Origin: an uncultured Clostridia bacterium
GTDB lineage: Bacteria > Bacillota > Clostridia > Christensenellales > Aristaeellaceae
Direction: 5' to 3'
DNA: 10,803 nt
NCBI GenBank assembly: GCA_934615145.1
Contig: CAKTTM010000038.1
Span: 1-10,803, forward strand
The position numbers and the translations under genes are program-made. The notes under the pieces were generated by a model. That model worked only from the letters and a program-made list of their open reading frames with translations. It was not told where the DNA came from and did no database searches. Shown in pieces: positions 1 to 6,850 of this stretch (the stretch's first letter is position 1; each line of letters begins with the position of its first letter).

Positions 1-545
1 GCTTTGATGTGCTTTTGACCAGGGAGCCCGGCGGCAGCGAGATTGCCGAGCGCATACGGGCAATCGTGCTGGATCCCGCCAACACCGGCATACAGGATAT
101 GACCGAGGCCTACCTGTACGCGGCTGCACGCGCTCAGCATGTGCGCGATGTCATCGTGCCGGCGCTTGAGGCCGGCAAGCTGGTCATCAGCGACCGCTAT
201 GTGGATTCATCGGTGGCCTATCAGGGCGCGGGCCGCGAACTGGGCATGGCGCTGGTGCGCCAGCTCAATGAGCCGGCGATCGCAGGCCGCCTGCCTGATC
301 TGACGCTATTGCTGGATATCGGCGCGCAGGAGGCCATGCGCAGGCGACAGGCAGCCAGTGGGGCTGACCGCATGGAGCAATTGGACAGCGCCTTTCACAG
401 CCGGGTGGAAAAGGCCTTTCATCAGCTGGCCAAGGAAAACACACAGCGTATCGCCGTGGTCGACGCGGAAGGCAGCCCAGAGCGCGTGGCAGAGCGCATC
501 CAAAGCCTGACCTTTGACCGGCTGATGGCCGCAGGGCTGCTCTGA
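1..545 (+). CDS. tmk: Thymidylate kinase (dTMP kinase), 5'-truncated by window edge
   Basis: Phosphorylates dTMP to dTDP with ATP in the cytoplasm, the step that commits dTMP to dTTP. The reading frame is open from the window edge (frame starting at base 3). The GTG at 9 is an internal valine, not a start, because the family motif TREPGG follows at once and normally lies about 30 residues into the protein. The N-terminal P-loop is therefore outside the window. Visible motifs are TREPGG (phosphate-binding region), SDRYVDSSVAYQGAGRELG (the DRY motif and substrate-binding segment) and an arginine-rich lid region (RRRQAASGADRMEQ). About 180 residues are present against a usual total of 205-215, which fits a loss of only the first 30 or so. 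The stop codon TGA shares its last base with the mnmA start (TGATG), so the two genes are probably co-transcribed and translationally coupled. Confidence 0.95.
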   Translation, partial: FDVLLTREPGGSEIAERIRAIVLDPANTGIQDMTEAYLYAAARAQHVRDVIVPALEAGKLVISDRYVDSSVAYQGAGRELGMALVRQLNEPAIAGRLPDLTLLLDIGAQEAMRRRQAASGADRMEQLDSAFHSRVEKAFHQLAKENTQRIAVVDAEGSPERVAERIQSLTFDRLMAAGLL

Positions 546-1651
546 TGCGCGTAGTCGTCGGCATGTCTGGCGGCGTGGATTCCGCCGTGGCCGCCCTGCT
601 GCTCAAGCAGCAGGGGCATGAGGTCATCGGCGTCTTCATGAACAATTGGGAGGAAGAGGACGAGGGCCTGTGCACTGCTGAGAGCGACTGGGCGGATGTA
701 CGAGCCTGCTGTGACCAGATCGGTATTCCCTATTACGCGGTCAACTTTTCTCGGGAGTATATGGATCGCGTTTTTTCGATATTCTTAAGTGAGTATCGCC
801 GGGGCAGGACGCCGAATCCCGATGTGCTGTGCAACAGGGAGATCAAGTTCAAGGCCTTTCTGGACTTCGCGCTGAAACTGGAGGCGGATAAGATCGCCAC
901 CGGTCACTTTGCGCGCAGCAATGAAGCCGGGCAGCTGCTCAAGGGCCTGGACCCGCAGAAAGAGCAGAGCTATTTTCTCTATATGCTCAAGGCTGCGCAG
1001 CTCAAGCGCAGCCTGTTCCCAGTTGGAGGGCTGACCAAGCGCGAAGTTCGCGACATCGCTTCTAAACACCATCTGCCCGTCAACGACAAGCCGGATTCCA
1101 CCGGCATCTGCTTTATCGGCGAGCGTAATTTTGCTCAGTTCTTGAGCCAGTATCTGCCGCATCAGTCAGGTGACATCATTTCCGTCTCAGGCGAGCGCCT
1201 GGGCCAGCATCAGGGCCTGATGTACTACACGATGGGTCAGCGCAAGGGCCTGGGGATCGGGGGGCAGGGCGATGGCAGAAGCTGGTTTGTGGTGGGCAAG
1301 GATCTCTCACGCAATGAATTGTTGGTGGCCCAGGGCGGGGATCATCCGCTGCTGTATTCTCAGGGGGCCATGCTGGAAGACCTCACTTGGATAGATGGCC
1401 CACCTGGGCCTGCGGATGAGCCCATGCGGCTTAGCGTAAAGTGCCGCTACCGCCAGGCCGATCAAGCTGCCAGCCTCATCTGGCAGGGCGAAAAGGCCCT
1501 GCTTCACTTTGAGAAGCCACAGCGCGCGGTCACCCCTGGGCAGAGCGCCGTGCTGTATCAGGGTGACCTGTGCCTGGGTGGCGGCATCATTCAGTCGGCG
1601 ATCGCCGATATTTCATCGATCAGCGGCATCAGCCTGTCAAGCGGTACATAG
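545..1651 (+). CDS. mnmA: tRNA-specific 2-thiouridylase MnmA
   Basis: Makes 2-thiouridine at wobble position 34 of tRNAs for Lys, Glu and Gln by adenylating U34 and transferring persulfide sulfur; cytoplasmic. The 368-residue product has the PP-loop SGGVDS at 8-13, the MNNWEEEDEGLCT segment near 32-44, the first catalytic cysteine C96 in VLCNREIKFKAF, the GHFAR segment near 120-124, and the second catalytic cysteine C189 in STGICFIGERNF. The YYTMGQRKGLGIGG linker and the C-terminal beta-barrel ending in CLGGGII complete the usual three-domain layout. The ATG lies inside the tmk stop (TGATG). The upstream SD is weak, which suggests coupling to tmk. No cysteine desulfurase lies nearby to supply sulfur. 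The protein runs about 20 residues past CLGGGII, and that tail is read from DNA that also encodes the C-terminus of the convergent DUF4340 gene. Confidence 0.97.
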   Translation: MRVVVGMSGGVDSAVAALLLKQQGHEVIGVFMNNWEEEDEGLCTAESDWADVRACCDQIGIPYYAVNFSREYMDRVFSIFLSEYRRGRTPNPDVLCNREIKFKAFLDFALKLEADKIATGHFARSNEAGQLLKGLDPQKEQSYFLYMLKAAQLKRSLFPVGGLTKREVRDIASKHHLPVNDKPDSTGICFIGERNFAQFLSQYLPHQSGDIISVSGERLGQHQGLMYYTMGQRKGLGIGGQGDGRSWFVVGKDLSRNELLVAQGGDHPLLYSQGAMLEDLTWIDGPPGPADEPMRLSVKCRYRQADQAASLIWQGEKALLHFEKPQRAVTPGQSAVLYQGDLCLGGGIIQSAIADISSISGISLSSGT

Positions 1652-3081
1652 TCCCTTACCTGGCCATTGACCATCATGGCGGCGTTCAGCGCATCAAAAG
1701 GATAGAAGCTGATGATGCGGCTTCGGTCATACGCTTTGGTGGTCACTGTCAGCAGCGCGGCCTTCGCATCAAGGGCATAGTCCGCAGGCAGCCTGCCGCT
1801 GGCACTCAGGCGCATCAGTTTTGCATAGGCCTGCGCCAGTGGCTCTGGATCGATCTCCCGATCGCCCAGCCTGACCAGATAGTTGTGCAGCACATTGCCC
1901 GCTTCATCGCGGGCCAGTTCATTATTGGGCAGCACCTGTTCCACCAGGGAAATGGCAAAGTTCTGATTGCCTGTGGCGGAGCTGAAGCTGATCTCACTGA
2001 TCTGGTTCATCGGTATGTCAAAGGGAGCGCGGCTTAAGTAGGGTTCAGGCTGGTGATTGAGCATAAAGCCCATGGACAGGTCGCTGGCCTGATAGATGGT
2101 GCCGCGAAACAGGCAATAGAAACCAAGATGCTCAATATTGTTGCCGATATCAAAGCGCAGCACCTGGGCAGGCACCTGGGTCACGATAGGCTCTCCGCCC
2201 TCGTCGGGGTAGGCGCTGATGGTGCTGGCCGGCAGATGCATCTGCACACTGTAGCGCGGCGTCTCCAGGCCATAACGCCGCAGGTTCTCCTCACTGCCTT
2301 CAGCTACGAAGGCGGCAAAGCGCATACCTTTGACCTGTGTCAGCATCTGATTGATCAGGTTCATGTCTGCGGGATAAATAAAGGGCTCCCGGAGCTCCCA
2401 CAGATCCTGGGCCAGGCGCTGCAGCTGCAAGGTGCCGTCCGCACTCTGGATGACCAGGCTGTCCAGCAGATCGGGTGAAAAGTTGATGGCAGGCAGGCTG
2501 TGCAGCAGATTCACGCGATAATCAAGGGCCTCACGCACATCGGAGGGGATGGCGTAGAGGTGGCTGTCACCCGTCATCATCAGATAGTCCCGCGGCACCT
2601 CAAAGGGTGACCTGTCCCCAATGGCGAACATCAATTTGCGACCATCAGCAAAATCGGCGCTGACACGCAGCGCTCCCTGCAAAAGGCCAAACTCATCCAG
2701 ATGGTCCAACTCGTCTTTCAAATCAGTCAGGGTATCGCTTACTTCCAGATAGAGGATGGCATCCACCATGTGGCGTATCATGCCGCTGTCCAGGGGGAAA
2801 TCGGCGTCGGAGGCAAGGCGGTAAGCCTTATTCTCTCGCAAGATGGTATAGCTCTCGCCCTGCCTGGGATGGATGGTAAAGCTCAGCAGTTCCTCTTCGG
2901 AGGCTGTGAACAGCAGCTTACTGGTATCGGGTTCACTGGCGACAACAGGGGGCTTTCGCTGCCATGCAAAGGGCTTGAGCCAGAGAATCAGGCCCAGTAT
3001 CAGCGCCATGAGCACCACGATGCCTATCACGCGCCAGGTCAGGCTGAGCGACTGTGGGGTCTTTCTGCGTACGGCCTTCAT
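1591..3081 (-). CDS. DUF4340-type membrane-anchored protein of a Gld-like ABC operon
   Basis: The 496-residue product has a basic N-terminus (MKAVRRK), one predicted membrane helix at about 15-35 (WRVIGIVVLMALILGLILW) and a large soluble domain that should lie outside the cytoplasm. The segments YTILRENKAYRLASDADFPL, LDSGMIRHMVDAIL, MFAIGDRSPF and LMMTGDSHLYAIPSD match the repeated strand-rich pattern of DUF4340 proteins, which usually sit last in GldA/GldF/GldG-type ABC operons. The biochemical role of this family is unknown; a structural or substrate-handling partner of the transporter is inference from context. The ATG at 3081 lies 4 bp after the stop of the GldG-like gene, with GGAGG about 10 nt upstream inside that gene's end. 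Its last 61 bp overlap the 3' end of mnmA on the other strand. DUF4340 assignment is from memory of the family pattern and gene order, not a profile search. Confidence 0.8.
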   Translation of the reverse strand: MKAVRRKTPQSLSLTWRVIGIVVLMALILGLILWLKPFAWQRKPPVVASEPDTSKLLFTASEEELLSFTIHPRQGESYTILRENKAYRLASDADFPLDSGMIRHMVDAILYLEVSDTLTDLKDELDHLDEFGLLQGALRVSADFADGRKLMFAIGDRSPFEVPRDYLMMTGDSHLYAIPSDVREALDYRVNLLHSLPAINFSPDLLDSLVIQSADGTLQLQRLAQDLWELREPFIYPADMNLINQMLTQVKGMRFAAFVAEGSEENLRRYGLETPRYSVQMHLPASTISAYPDEGGEPIVTQVPAQVLRFDIGNNIEHLGFYCLFRGTIYQASDLSMGFMLNHQPEPYLSRAPFDIPMNQISEISFSSATGNQNFAISLVEQVLPNNELARDEAGNVLHNYLVRLGDREIDPEPLAQAYAKLMRLSASGRLPADYALDAKAALLTVTTKAYDRSRIISFYPFDALNAAMMVNGQVRDYVPLDRLMPLIDEISAIAD

Positions 3082-3085
3082 CGCC

Positions 3086-4528
3086 TTATAGCCTCCGCCT
3101 GGGCAGCAGCATGACCAGGGCAGACGCGCCGATCAAGGCAGGCAGCAGCACCAGCGCCAAAGTGACGAGCCAGGGCGAGGAGATACGCATGGGCTGGCGC
3201 ATCGCATCCTTGGGGGATATGGCCAGCTGGATGCGCTCACCTGGGGAGAGGTAGTTGATGACGCTGAGCAGAAACTCCGCGCTATAGGTATTGCCCTGCA
3301 GCCAGCTGTCGGTGAACACAGACGAGTTGCCAATGATGAAGGCGCGCATGCGCGTACCATCCTCGGCCGGGACATCCGCCATCAGGGCCAAGGGAAAGCT
3401 GCCCTCCACATCACCGGGCTGCTGCTGTATGCCGCCGTCGATGGCGCTCAGCGACCGCAGATAGGCCTTGCCGCTGCGCAGCACCACGCGCGCATATTGC
3501 CCAGCACTCGCCTCAGCCGGCTCCTTGAAGGCCGCACTGCCAGCCAGTATCAGGGTGGTTTGTCCGGCATCCATCATGCCAAGGGTGATCTCGCTTTGCT
3601 GCATATAGGGCATCAGCACGGCGGGCGACTCAAAGTAGCTGCCCGCATCCTCGGCGCGTGCGATGACCATGCCGTCCATCGCCTCGAATCCGTAGCTGCG
3701 GTACAAGGCCCTGAAATGAGGCAGGTCGCGGCCGCTGACATAGTCATGGGTTATCAGTAGCGATCCGCCCGCCTTGGCAAAAGTCTGTATCGCAGCCAGT
3801 TCGGCGGCATCCAGGTCCTTCTGCGGCGTCAGGATCAGCAGGGGATGCGCGGGATCCAGCACCTCCTGCCGCCGCAGATCAATGCGCTTCAGCGCATAAT
3901 TGTAGCGCCCCAGCAGGCTGTCCATGGCCGCAGTCTCCGTCGCGCTCAGTTCGCCATGTCCGGTGAGCAGCTGCAGCTGCGGCAGCGTGGTGGTGCTGAC
4001 GAATACCAGCGCCTCGCTGAGGCTCTTCTCATAATTGATGCCGGAGACGAAATAACTGCCGCTTTCAGGGTCATAGCTCTGACTGATGTAGTCAGCACCC
4101 GTCAGCACGCGGGTACGGTCAGTCGCTGGGCTGTAGACGATCAGGCAATCATTGCTGACCTGGCTGTCTGACAGGCTGGAGGATATGGTGCTGGCCAGAC
4201 CGGGATTGAGGGCCAGATTCTCCAATGAAAAGCTGAAGCGGGAAGAACTGGCCTGGAAGCGCTCCAGCAGGCCGATGAGCGCCATGTCCTCCTGGCCGGG
4301 GGTGAACAGGGCATAGACATGCACATCATGCTGCAACGCGTCCAGCACCCGCTGGCTGACGGCGCTCTGAGTAGTGACACCATTGAAAGAATAGTCACGC
4401 CTGAGCGCAAAGCGGTCTTCCAGCGCCTGGGCACCCAGCATCAACAGCAGCACCAGCGCTATCAGCAGGGCGCTCAAACCAAGCGACTTGCCGCCGCGCA
4501 TCAGTTTAAGCCTGTTCATCCACTTCAT
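3086..4528 (-). CDS. GldG-like ABC transporter auxiliary protein
   Basis: The 480-residue product has a membrane helix near each end: about 16-35 (LGLSALLIALVLLLMLGAQAL) and about 451-475 (PWLVTLALVLLPALIGASALVMLL), ending in RRRL. Between them lies a large domain with the features of the GldG / ABC_transp_aux family: an N-terminal region following ALRRDYSFNGVT, the LQLLTGHGE motif at about 185-193, and LLILTPQKDLDAAELAAIQTFAKAGGSLLITHD at about 230-262, which resembles the Rossmann-like fold seen in GldG and IFT52-type domains. In gliding Bacteroidota GldG works with ATPase GldA and permease GldF; here it directly follows such a pair, so a role in the same complex is well supported while the substrate is not known. 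The start ATG overlaps the permease stop by 4 bp, preceded by a GGAGTGAGAG-like SD. A second ATG three codons later is possible but has a poorer SD. Confidence 0.85.
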   Translation of the reverse strand: MKWMNRLKLMRGGKSLGLSALLIALVLLLMLGAQALEDRFALRRDYSFNGVTTQSAVSQRVLDALQHDVHVYALFTPGQEDMALIGLLERFQASSSRFSFSLENLALNPGLASTISSSLSDSQVSNDCLIVYSPATDRTRVLTGADYISQSYDPESGSYFVSGINYEKSLSEALVFVSTTTLPQLQLLTGHGELSATETAAMDSLLGRYNYALKRIDLRRQEVLDPAHPLLILTPQKDLDAAELAAIQTFAKAGGSLLITHDYVSGRDLPHFRALYRSYGFEAMDGMVIARAEDAGSYFESPAVLMPYMQQSEITLGMMDAGQTTLILAGSAAFKEPAEASAGQYARVVLRSGKAYLRSLSAIDGGIQQQPGDVEGSFPLALMADVPAEDGTRMRAFIIGNSSVFTDSWLQGNTYSAEFLLSVINYLSPGERIQLAISPKDAMRQPMRISSPWLVTLALVLLPALIGASALVMLLPRRRL

Positions 4529-5238
4529 AGGCTCTCACTCCAGCGCCTGGATTCGGTCAGCTGCACGCAAACCAGCAGGCAGATCACGATGAAACCAAGG
4601 AAGAATATCATGTTGGCAAAGCTGAGCTGACCGTAGAGGAAAGGTGTCATGCGCTCATAGAGGCTGAAAAAGCCAAGCACTGCCCTGATGGGAGATGCCA
4701 GTCCCGTCGCGCCCAGCAGGCTGCCCAGCCACAGCAGCAGGTTGCCGCCAAAGCACAGCAGGGCAGCGCTCATCGGGCTGCTTGCAAGTGCCGAAAGCGT
4801 CAGGTCAAAGGCGATGAAGGCAAAGCCCTGCAATGTGAAGCCAATATAGGCCGTCATCAGCTCGAGCGGATAGGCCCTGCCATGGATGGCGGTCAACAGC
4901 GGGTAGAGGAGGCTCAGCAGCACGCTGATCAACAGCAGTGCGCTGGCTGCCAGATACTTGCCCAGCACAATGTCCGTGCTGCGGATGGGTGCCGTCAACA
5001 GCAGCAGATCGGTCTGCTGCTTGCGATCGCCGGCAATCAGGCGCATGACCAGCACGGGGCATAGCAGCATCCACAGATAGCTCATCATGGAGAAGAAAGT
5101 GGATAGATCCGAGGAAAGGGTCGCCACATTGCTCAGCTGATATAACAGACCAGCCAGCACAGCGAAAACGCCCAGAAAGATAAAACCCAGCGGCGTCATG
5201 AAGTAGGCGCGCAGCTCGCGCTTGAAGACTGCCCTCAT
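4525..5238 (-). CDS. ABC-2 type transporter permease (GldF-like)
   Basis: The 237-residue hydrophobic protein has about six predicted membrane helices, including TPLGFIFLGVFAVLAGLLY (15-33), FFSMMSYLWMLLCPVLVMRLIAG (about 48-70), ALLLISVLLSLLYPLL and a final IFFLGFIVICLLVCVQL. The short N-terminal MRAVFKRELRAYFMTPLGF is the amphipathic opening typical of ABC-2 and GldF permeases. The cytoplasmic segment AGDRKQQTDLLLLTAPIRSTDIVLGKYLA between helices 2 and 3 is the usual coupling region of this family (compare 'R...T..LL.T.P.....IVLGK'). Length is close to the family norm of about 240. It forms the membrane pore or translocation half with the ATPase encoded just upstream, with which it overlaps by 4 bp (ATGA). 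The GldG-like gene follows with another 4-bp overlap. Transported substrate unknown. Confidence 0.9.
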   Translation of the reverse strand: MRAVFKRELRAYFMTPLGFIFLGVFAVLAGLLYQLSNVATLSSDLSTFFSMMSYLWMLLCPVLVMRLIAGDRKQQTDLLLLTAPIRSTDIVLGKYLAASALLLISVLLSLLYPLLTAIHGRAYPLELMTAYIGFTLQGFAFIAFDLTLSALASSPMSAALLCFGGNLLLWLGSLLGATGLASPIRAVLGFFSLYERMTPFLYGQLSFANMIFFLGFIVICLLVCVQLTESRRWSESL

Positions 5239-6185
5239 GAGGCCACCACCTCTGTCGAGGAGCCGGCAGTCAGCCGGAGGAAAACCTGCTCCAGCGATTC
5301 CTCCAACGGCTTCAGCAGCAGGATGGCTGACTGCAAGCCTGACAGCAGCGTCATCAACTCCCGCTCAAAGCCGCTGTCACGCTTGGCCTCGACCTCCACC
5401 TCTTCAAAGGAACCTTCAAGGGTGTAGGGCCGCGCCCGCAGCACACTGGGCAGAGAAGCAAGGGCCCGCAGTAGGGTCTGGCGCGGCATGGCCGCGCGCA
5501 GCTGGAAACGAACAAAGGGCTGCTCGTCCTGCCCCTGTGCCATCAGATGGTCATAGAGTATCCGGCCCTGATGCAGTATCAGCACGCGGTCGCATACTGC
5601 CTGCACCTCGCTGAGGATATGGGATGAGAACAAAATGGTGTGCGACCTGGCCAGCCGGCTGATTACACCACGAAAGGCGACCGCCTGCGCGGGGTCAAAA
5701 CCACTGGTCGGCTCATCCAGCAGCAGCACCTTGGGCGCGCCGCTGAGCGCCTGAGTCAGGCCCACCCTTTGGCGGAAGCCCCGGCTCAGATTGGACAGCT
5801 TGCGGTGCATCACCTCGCTGATGCCAGTGAGCGCTGCAATCTCTTCTATATGGGGCAGGATGTCACGCCTGTCCACCGATTTGAGCTCTCCGCAGAATCT
5901 AAGATACTCCATGACGGTCATCTCGGGGTACAGCGGCGGATTCTCCGGCAGATAGCCTATCATGCCTCTGACATGCAGGGGATCCTTTACCATGTCAATC
6001 CCGCCGATGTGTATGCTGCCCCTGCTGGCTGGCAGATAACCTGAGAGCAGGTTGAGCAAGCTGGTCTTGCCAGCGCCATTTTGGCCAAGCAGACCCAGCA
6101 CCTGGCCCTCGGGCACCTCAAAGTTGAGGCCATCTAGCGCCAGATGCTTTCCGTAGCTTTTGCTCAGTTCCTTGACTGTGATCAT
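5235..6185 (-). CDS. ABC transporter ATP-binding protein (GldA-like)
   Basis: The cytoplasmic ATPase that powers the ABC-2 permease encoded next to it. Numbering from the ATG at 6185 (316 residues): Walker A GQNGAGKT at 34-41, a Q-loop with glutamate in place of glutamine (YLPENPPLY, E81), an ABC signature of the form LSRGFRQRVGLTQAL from 133 in place of LSGGQ, Walker B VLLLDE at 153-158 with catalytic E158, and switch histidine H189 in SSHIL. The LPE Q-loop and LS-x-G-[FY]-RQR signature are normal for the GldA/NatA-type ATPases, not defects. About 100 C-terminal residues form the accessory region common in this group. An ATG five codons upstream (6200) is open, but the AGGAGG at 6191-6196 lies inside that extension and the promoter -10 box ends at 6206, so 6185 is the better start. 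First gene of the four-gene operon. Confidence 0.93.
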   Translation of the reverse strand: MITVKELSKSYGKHLALDGLNFEVPEGQVLGLLGQNGAGKTSLLNLLSGYLPASRGSIHIGGIDMVKDPLHVRGMIGYLPENPPLYPEMTVMEYLRFCGELKSVDRRDILPHIEEIAALTGISEVMHRKLSNLSRGFRQRVGLTQALSGAPKVLLLDEPTSGFDPAQAVAFRGVISRLARSHTILFSSHILSEVQAVCDRVLILHQGRILYDHLMAQGQDEQPFVRFQLRAAMPRQTLLRALASLPSVLRARPYTLEGSFEEVEVEAKRDSGFERELMTLLSGLQSAILLLKPLEESLEQVFLRLTAGSSTEVVAS

Positions 6186-6205
6186 GCCAACCTCCTGCAT
6201 AGGCC

Positions 6206-6234
6206 ATTATATCATGTGACCAGCAAGCGGTGAT
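6206..6234 (-). promoter_or_regulatory. Extended -10 sigma-A-type promoter for the ABC operon
   Basis: On the minus strand a perfect TATAAT (6206-6211) is preceded by TGA (6212-6214), an extended -10 TGn. The best -35 at 17 bp spacing is weak (ATCACC, 6229-6234), as is usual when the -10 is extended. The predicted start of transcription is near 6199. This gives a leader of about 14 nt holding little more than the SD (AGGAGG, 6191-6196) and 5 nt before the ATG at 6185. Confidence 0.7.
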
Positions 6235-6266
6235 GAACAATCTGTGAAACCAATGATGCCATATGG

Positions 6267-6295
6267 TTTACTGCGCAGCGATTCTGTGGTATCCT
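6267..6295 (+). promoter_or_regulatory. Probable promoter for the 159-residue membrane protein gene
   Basis: TTTACT (6267-6272, 4 of 6 matches to TTGACA), 17 bp, then TATCCT (6290-6295, 4 of 6 matches to TATAAT) with TGG just before it giving an extended -10. The predicted transcription start is near 6302, giving a leader of about 65 nt to the TTG start at 6367. It diverges from the ABC operon promoter, with about 30 bp between the two -35 regions. Moderate match only. Confidence 0.4.
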
Positions 6296-6310
6296 CAGCA
6301 GAGATCGCTG
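6276..6310. repeat. 7-bp inverted repeat around the divergent -10 box
   Basis: CAGCGAT (6276-6282) and ATCGCTG (6304-6310) are perfect inverted copies separated by 21 nt. They bracket the proposed -10 (6290-6295) and start site of the plus-strand promoter. This could be an operator for a dimeric regulator, but a 7-bp match can occur by chance. Confidence 0.3.
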
Positions 6311-6352
6311 ATTAGACTGCGGTCGGATGAGCAAAACAGACTGTAGTATCTC

Positions 6353-6358
6353 AGGAGG
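6353..6358 (+). promoter_or_regulatory. Ribosome-binding site that fixes a TTG start
   Basis: A perfect AGGAGG lies 8 nt before the TTG at 6367. No ATG or GTG in the same frame near it has comparable support, so this site decides the start of the 159-residue protein. Confidence 0.8.
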
Positions 6359-6366
6359 GCTTCGTC

Positions 6367-6846
6367 TTGAACAGCATCAACAGATACTCAAAGCAGAGCA
6401 ATACGATCACCGTGGGCACCAAGACACAGCGCCGCGTCATGCTGACCTTGATGGCCTTGCTGGTCATCGCGGTCGTTGTGCTCAGCATTCTCTTCGTGCG
6501 CGCCGACACCTATCGCAGCGCCGCCAAGCAGCAGTTCGCCAAGCGCATCACCAGTTCTGTCATCGACGCCATCGATCAGGTCAGCCGCCTGACGGGCACT
6601 GTACAATCAAACTCTTCTGCCAGGCTGGCCATGGTCAGACAATATGTTTACAATATCGACCAGCTCAATGATATCAGCACCTCGATCAGCGGCGAACAGG
6701 GCCGCTTGGTGCCCCATCAGGCCATCACGGCGCTGTATGATGATCTGGATGTGTACGAAAAGCTGGTGCAGACTGCGACCTCCTCGACGCTGGAGATCCG
6801 CACCACCCTGTTGACCCATTTGACCGCACTGAAAGAATTGATATAG
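6367..6846 (+). CDS. Unrecognised single-pass membrane protein with helical domain (159 aa)
   Basis: I do not recognise this family. The start is TTG, supported by the AGGAGG 8 nt upstream. The first 23 residues are polar and basic (ends TKTQRR), followed by one strong membrane helix at about 24-44 (VMLTLMALLVIAVVVLSILFV). Under the positive-inside rule the N-terminus stays in the cytoplasm and residues 45-159 lie outside. That part looks mostly alpha-helical, with heptad-like stretches around 50-100 (QQFAKRITSSVIDAIDQVSRL) and a Tyr/Asp-rich segment (ALYDDLDVYEKLVQTATSST) at 122-141, and has no cysteines. It carries no enzyme motif. Codon and base use look like its neighbours. It is the only plus-strand gene between two minus-strand operons, diverging from the ABC operon and ending 4 bp from the convergent ispE stop. 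A role in the envelope is likely; anything more would be guesswork. Confidence 0.75.
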   Translation: MNSINRYSKQSNTITVGTKTQRRVMLTLMALLVIAVVVLSILFVRADTYRSAAKQQFAKRITSSVIDAIDQVSRLTGTVQSNSSARLAMVRQYVYNIDQLNDISTSISGEQGRLVPHQAITALYDDLDVYEKLVQTATSSTLEIRTTLLTHLTALKELI

Positions 6847-6850
6847 ATTC

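Larger units (their letters stand above)
6186..6366. other. Only substantial intergenic region; divergent control region
   Basis: About 180 bp between the ABC ATPase and the 159-residue membrane protein gene. It holds both SDs, the minus-strand extended -10 promoter, a probable plus-strand promoter and the 7-bp inverted repeat. I see no terminator, riboswitch or small gene in it. Every other junction in the window is an overlap or a gap of 8 bp or less. Confidence 0.7.

Noticed and set aside
1595..1608. 14-bp perfect palindrome TCGGCGATCGCCGA at the DUF4340/mnmA overlap, considered as a bidirectional terminator
   Set aside because: It has no loop and no T-run on either side, so it would fold poorly in RNA; both strands are coding here. 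It may be a chance result of GATC-rich codons.
1570..2478. Plus-strand open frames (155 and 141 codons) opposite the DUF4340 gene
   Set aside because: Gln/His/Ile-rich shadow frames of a minus-strand gene that has clear start, SD and operon context.
5235..6185. ABC ATPase as a defective ATPase because of LSRGFRQ in place of LSGGQ and Glu in the Q-loop
   Set aside because: Both changes are normal in the GldA/NatA-type branch, and Walker A, Walker B, catalytic Glu and switch His are intact.
6327..6671. 114-codon plus-strand frame overlapping the 159-residue gene
   Set aside because: Composition is His/Gln/Arg-rich without membrane or domain pattern, while the overlapping frame has the AGGAGG at the right spacing and a clean membrane helix.
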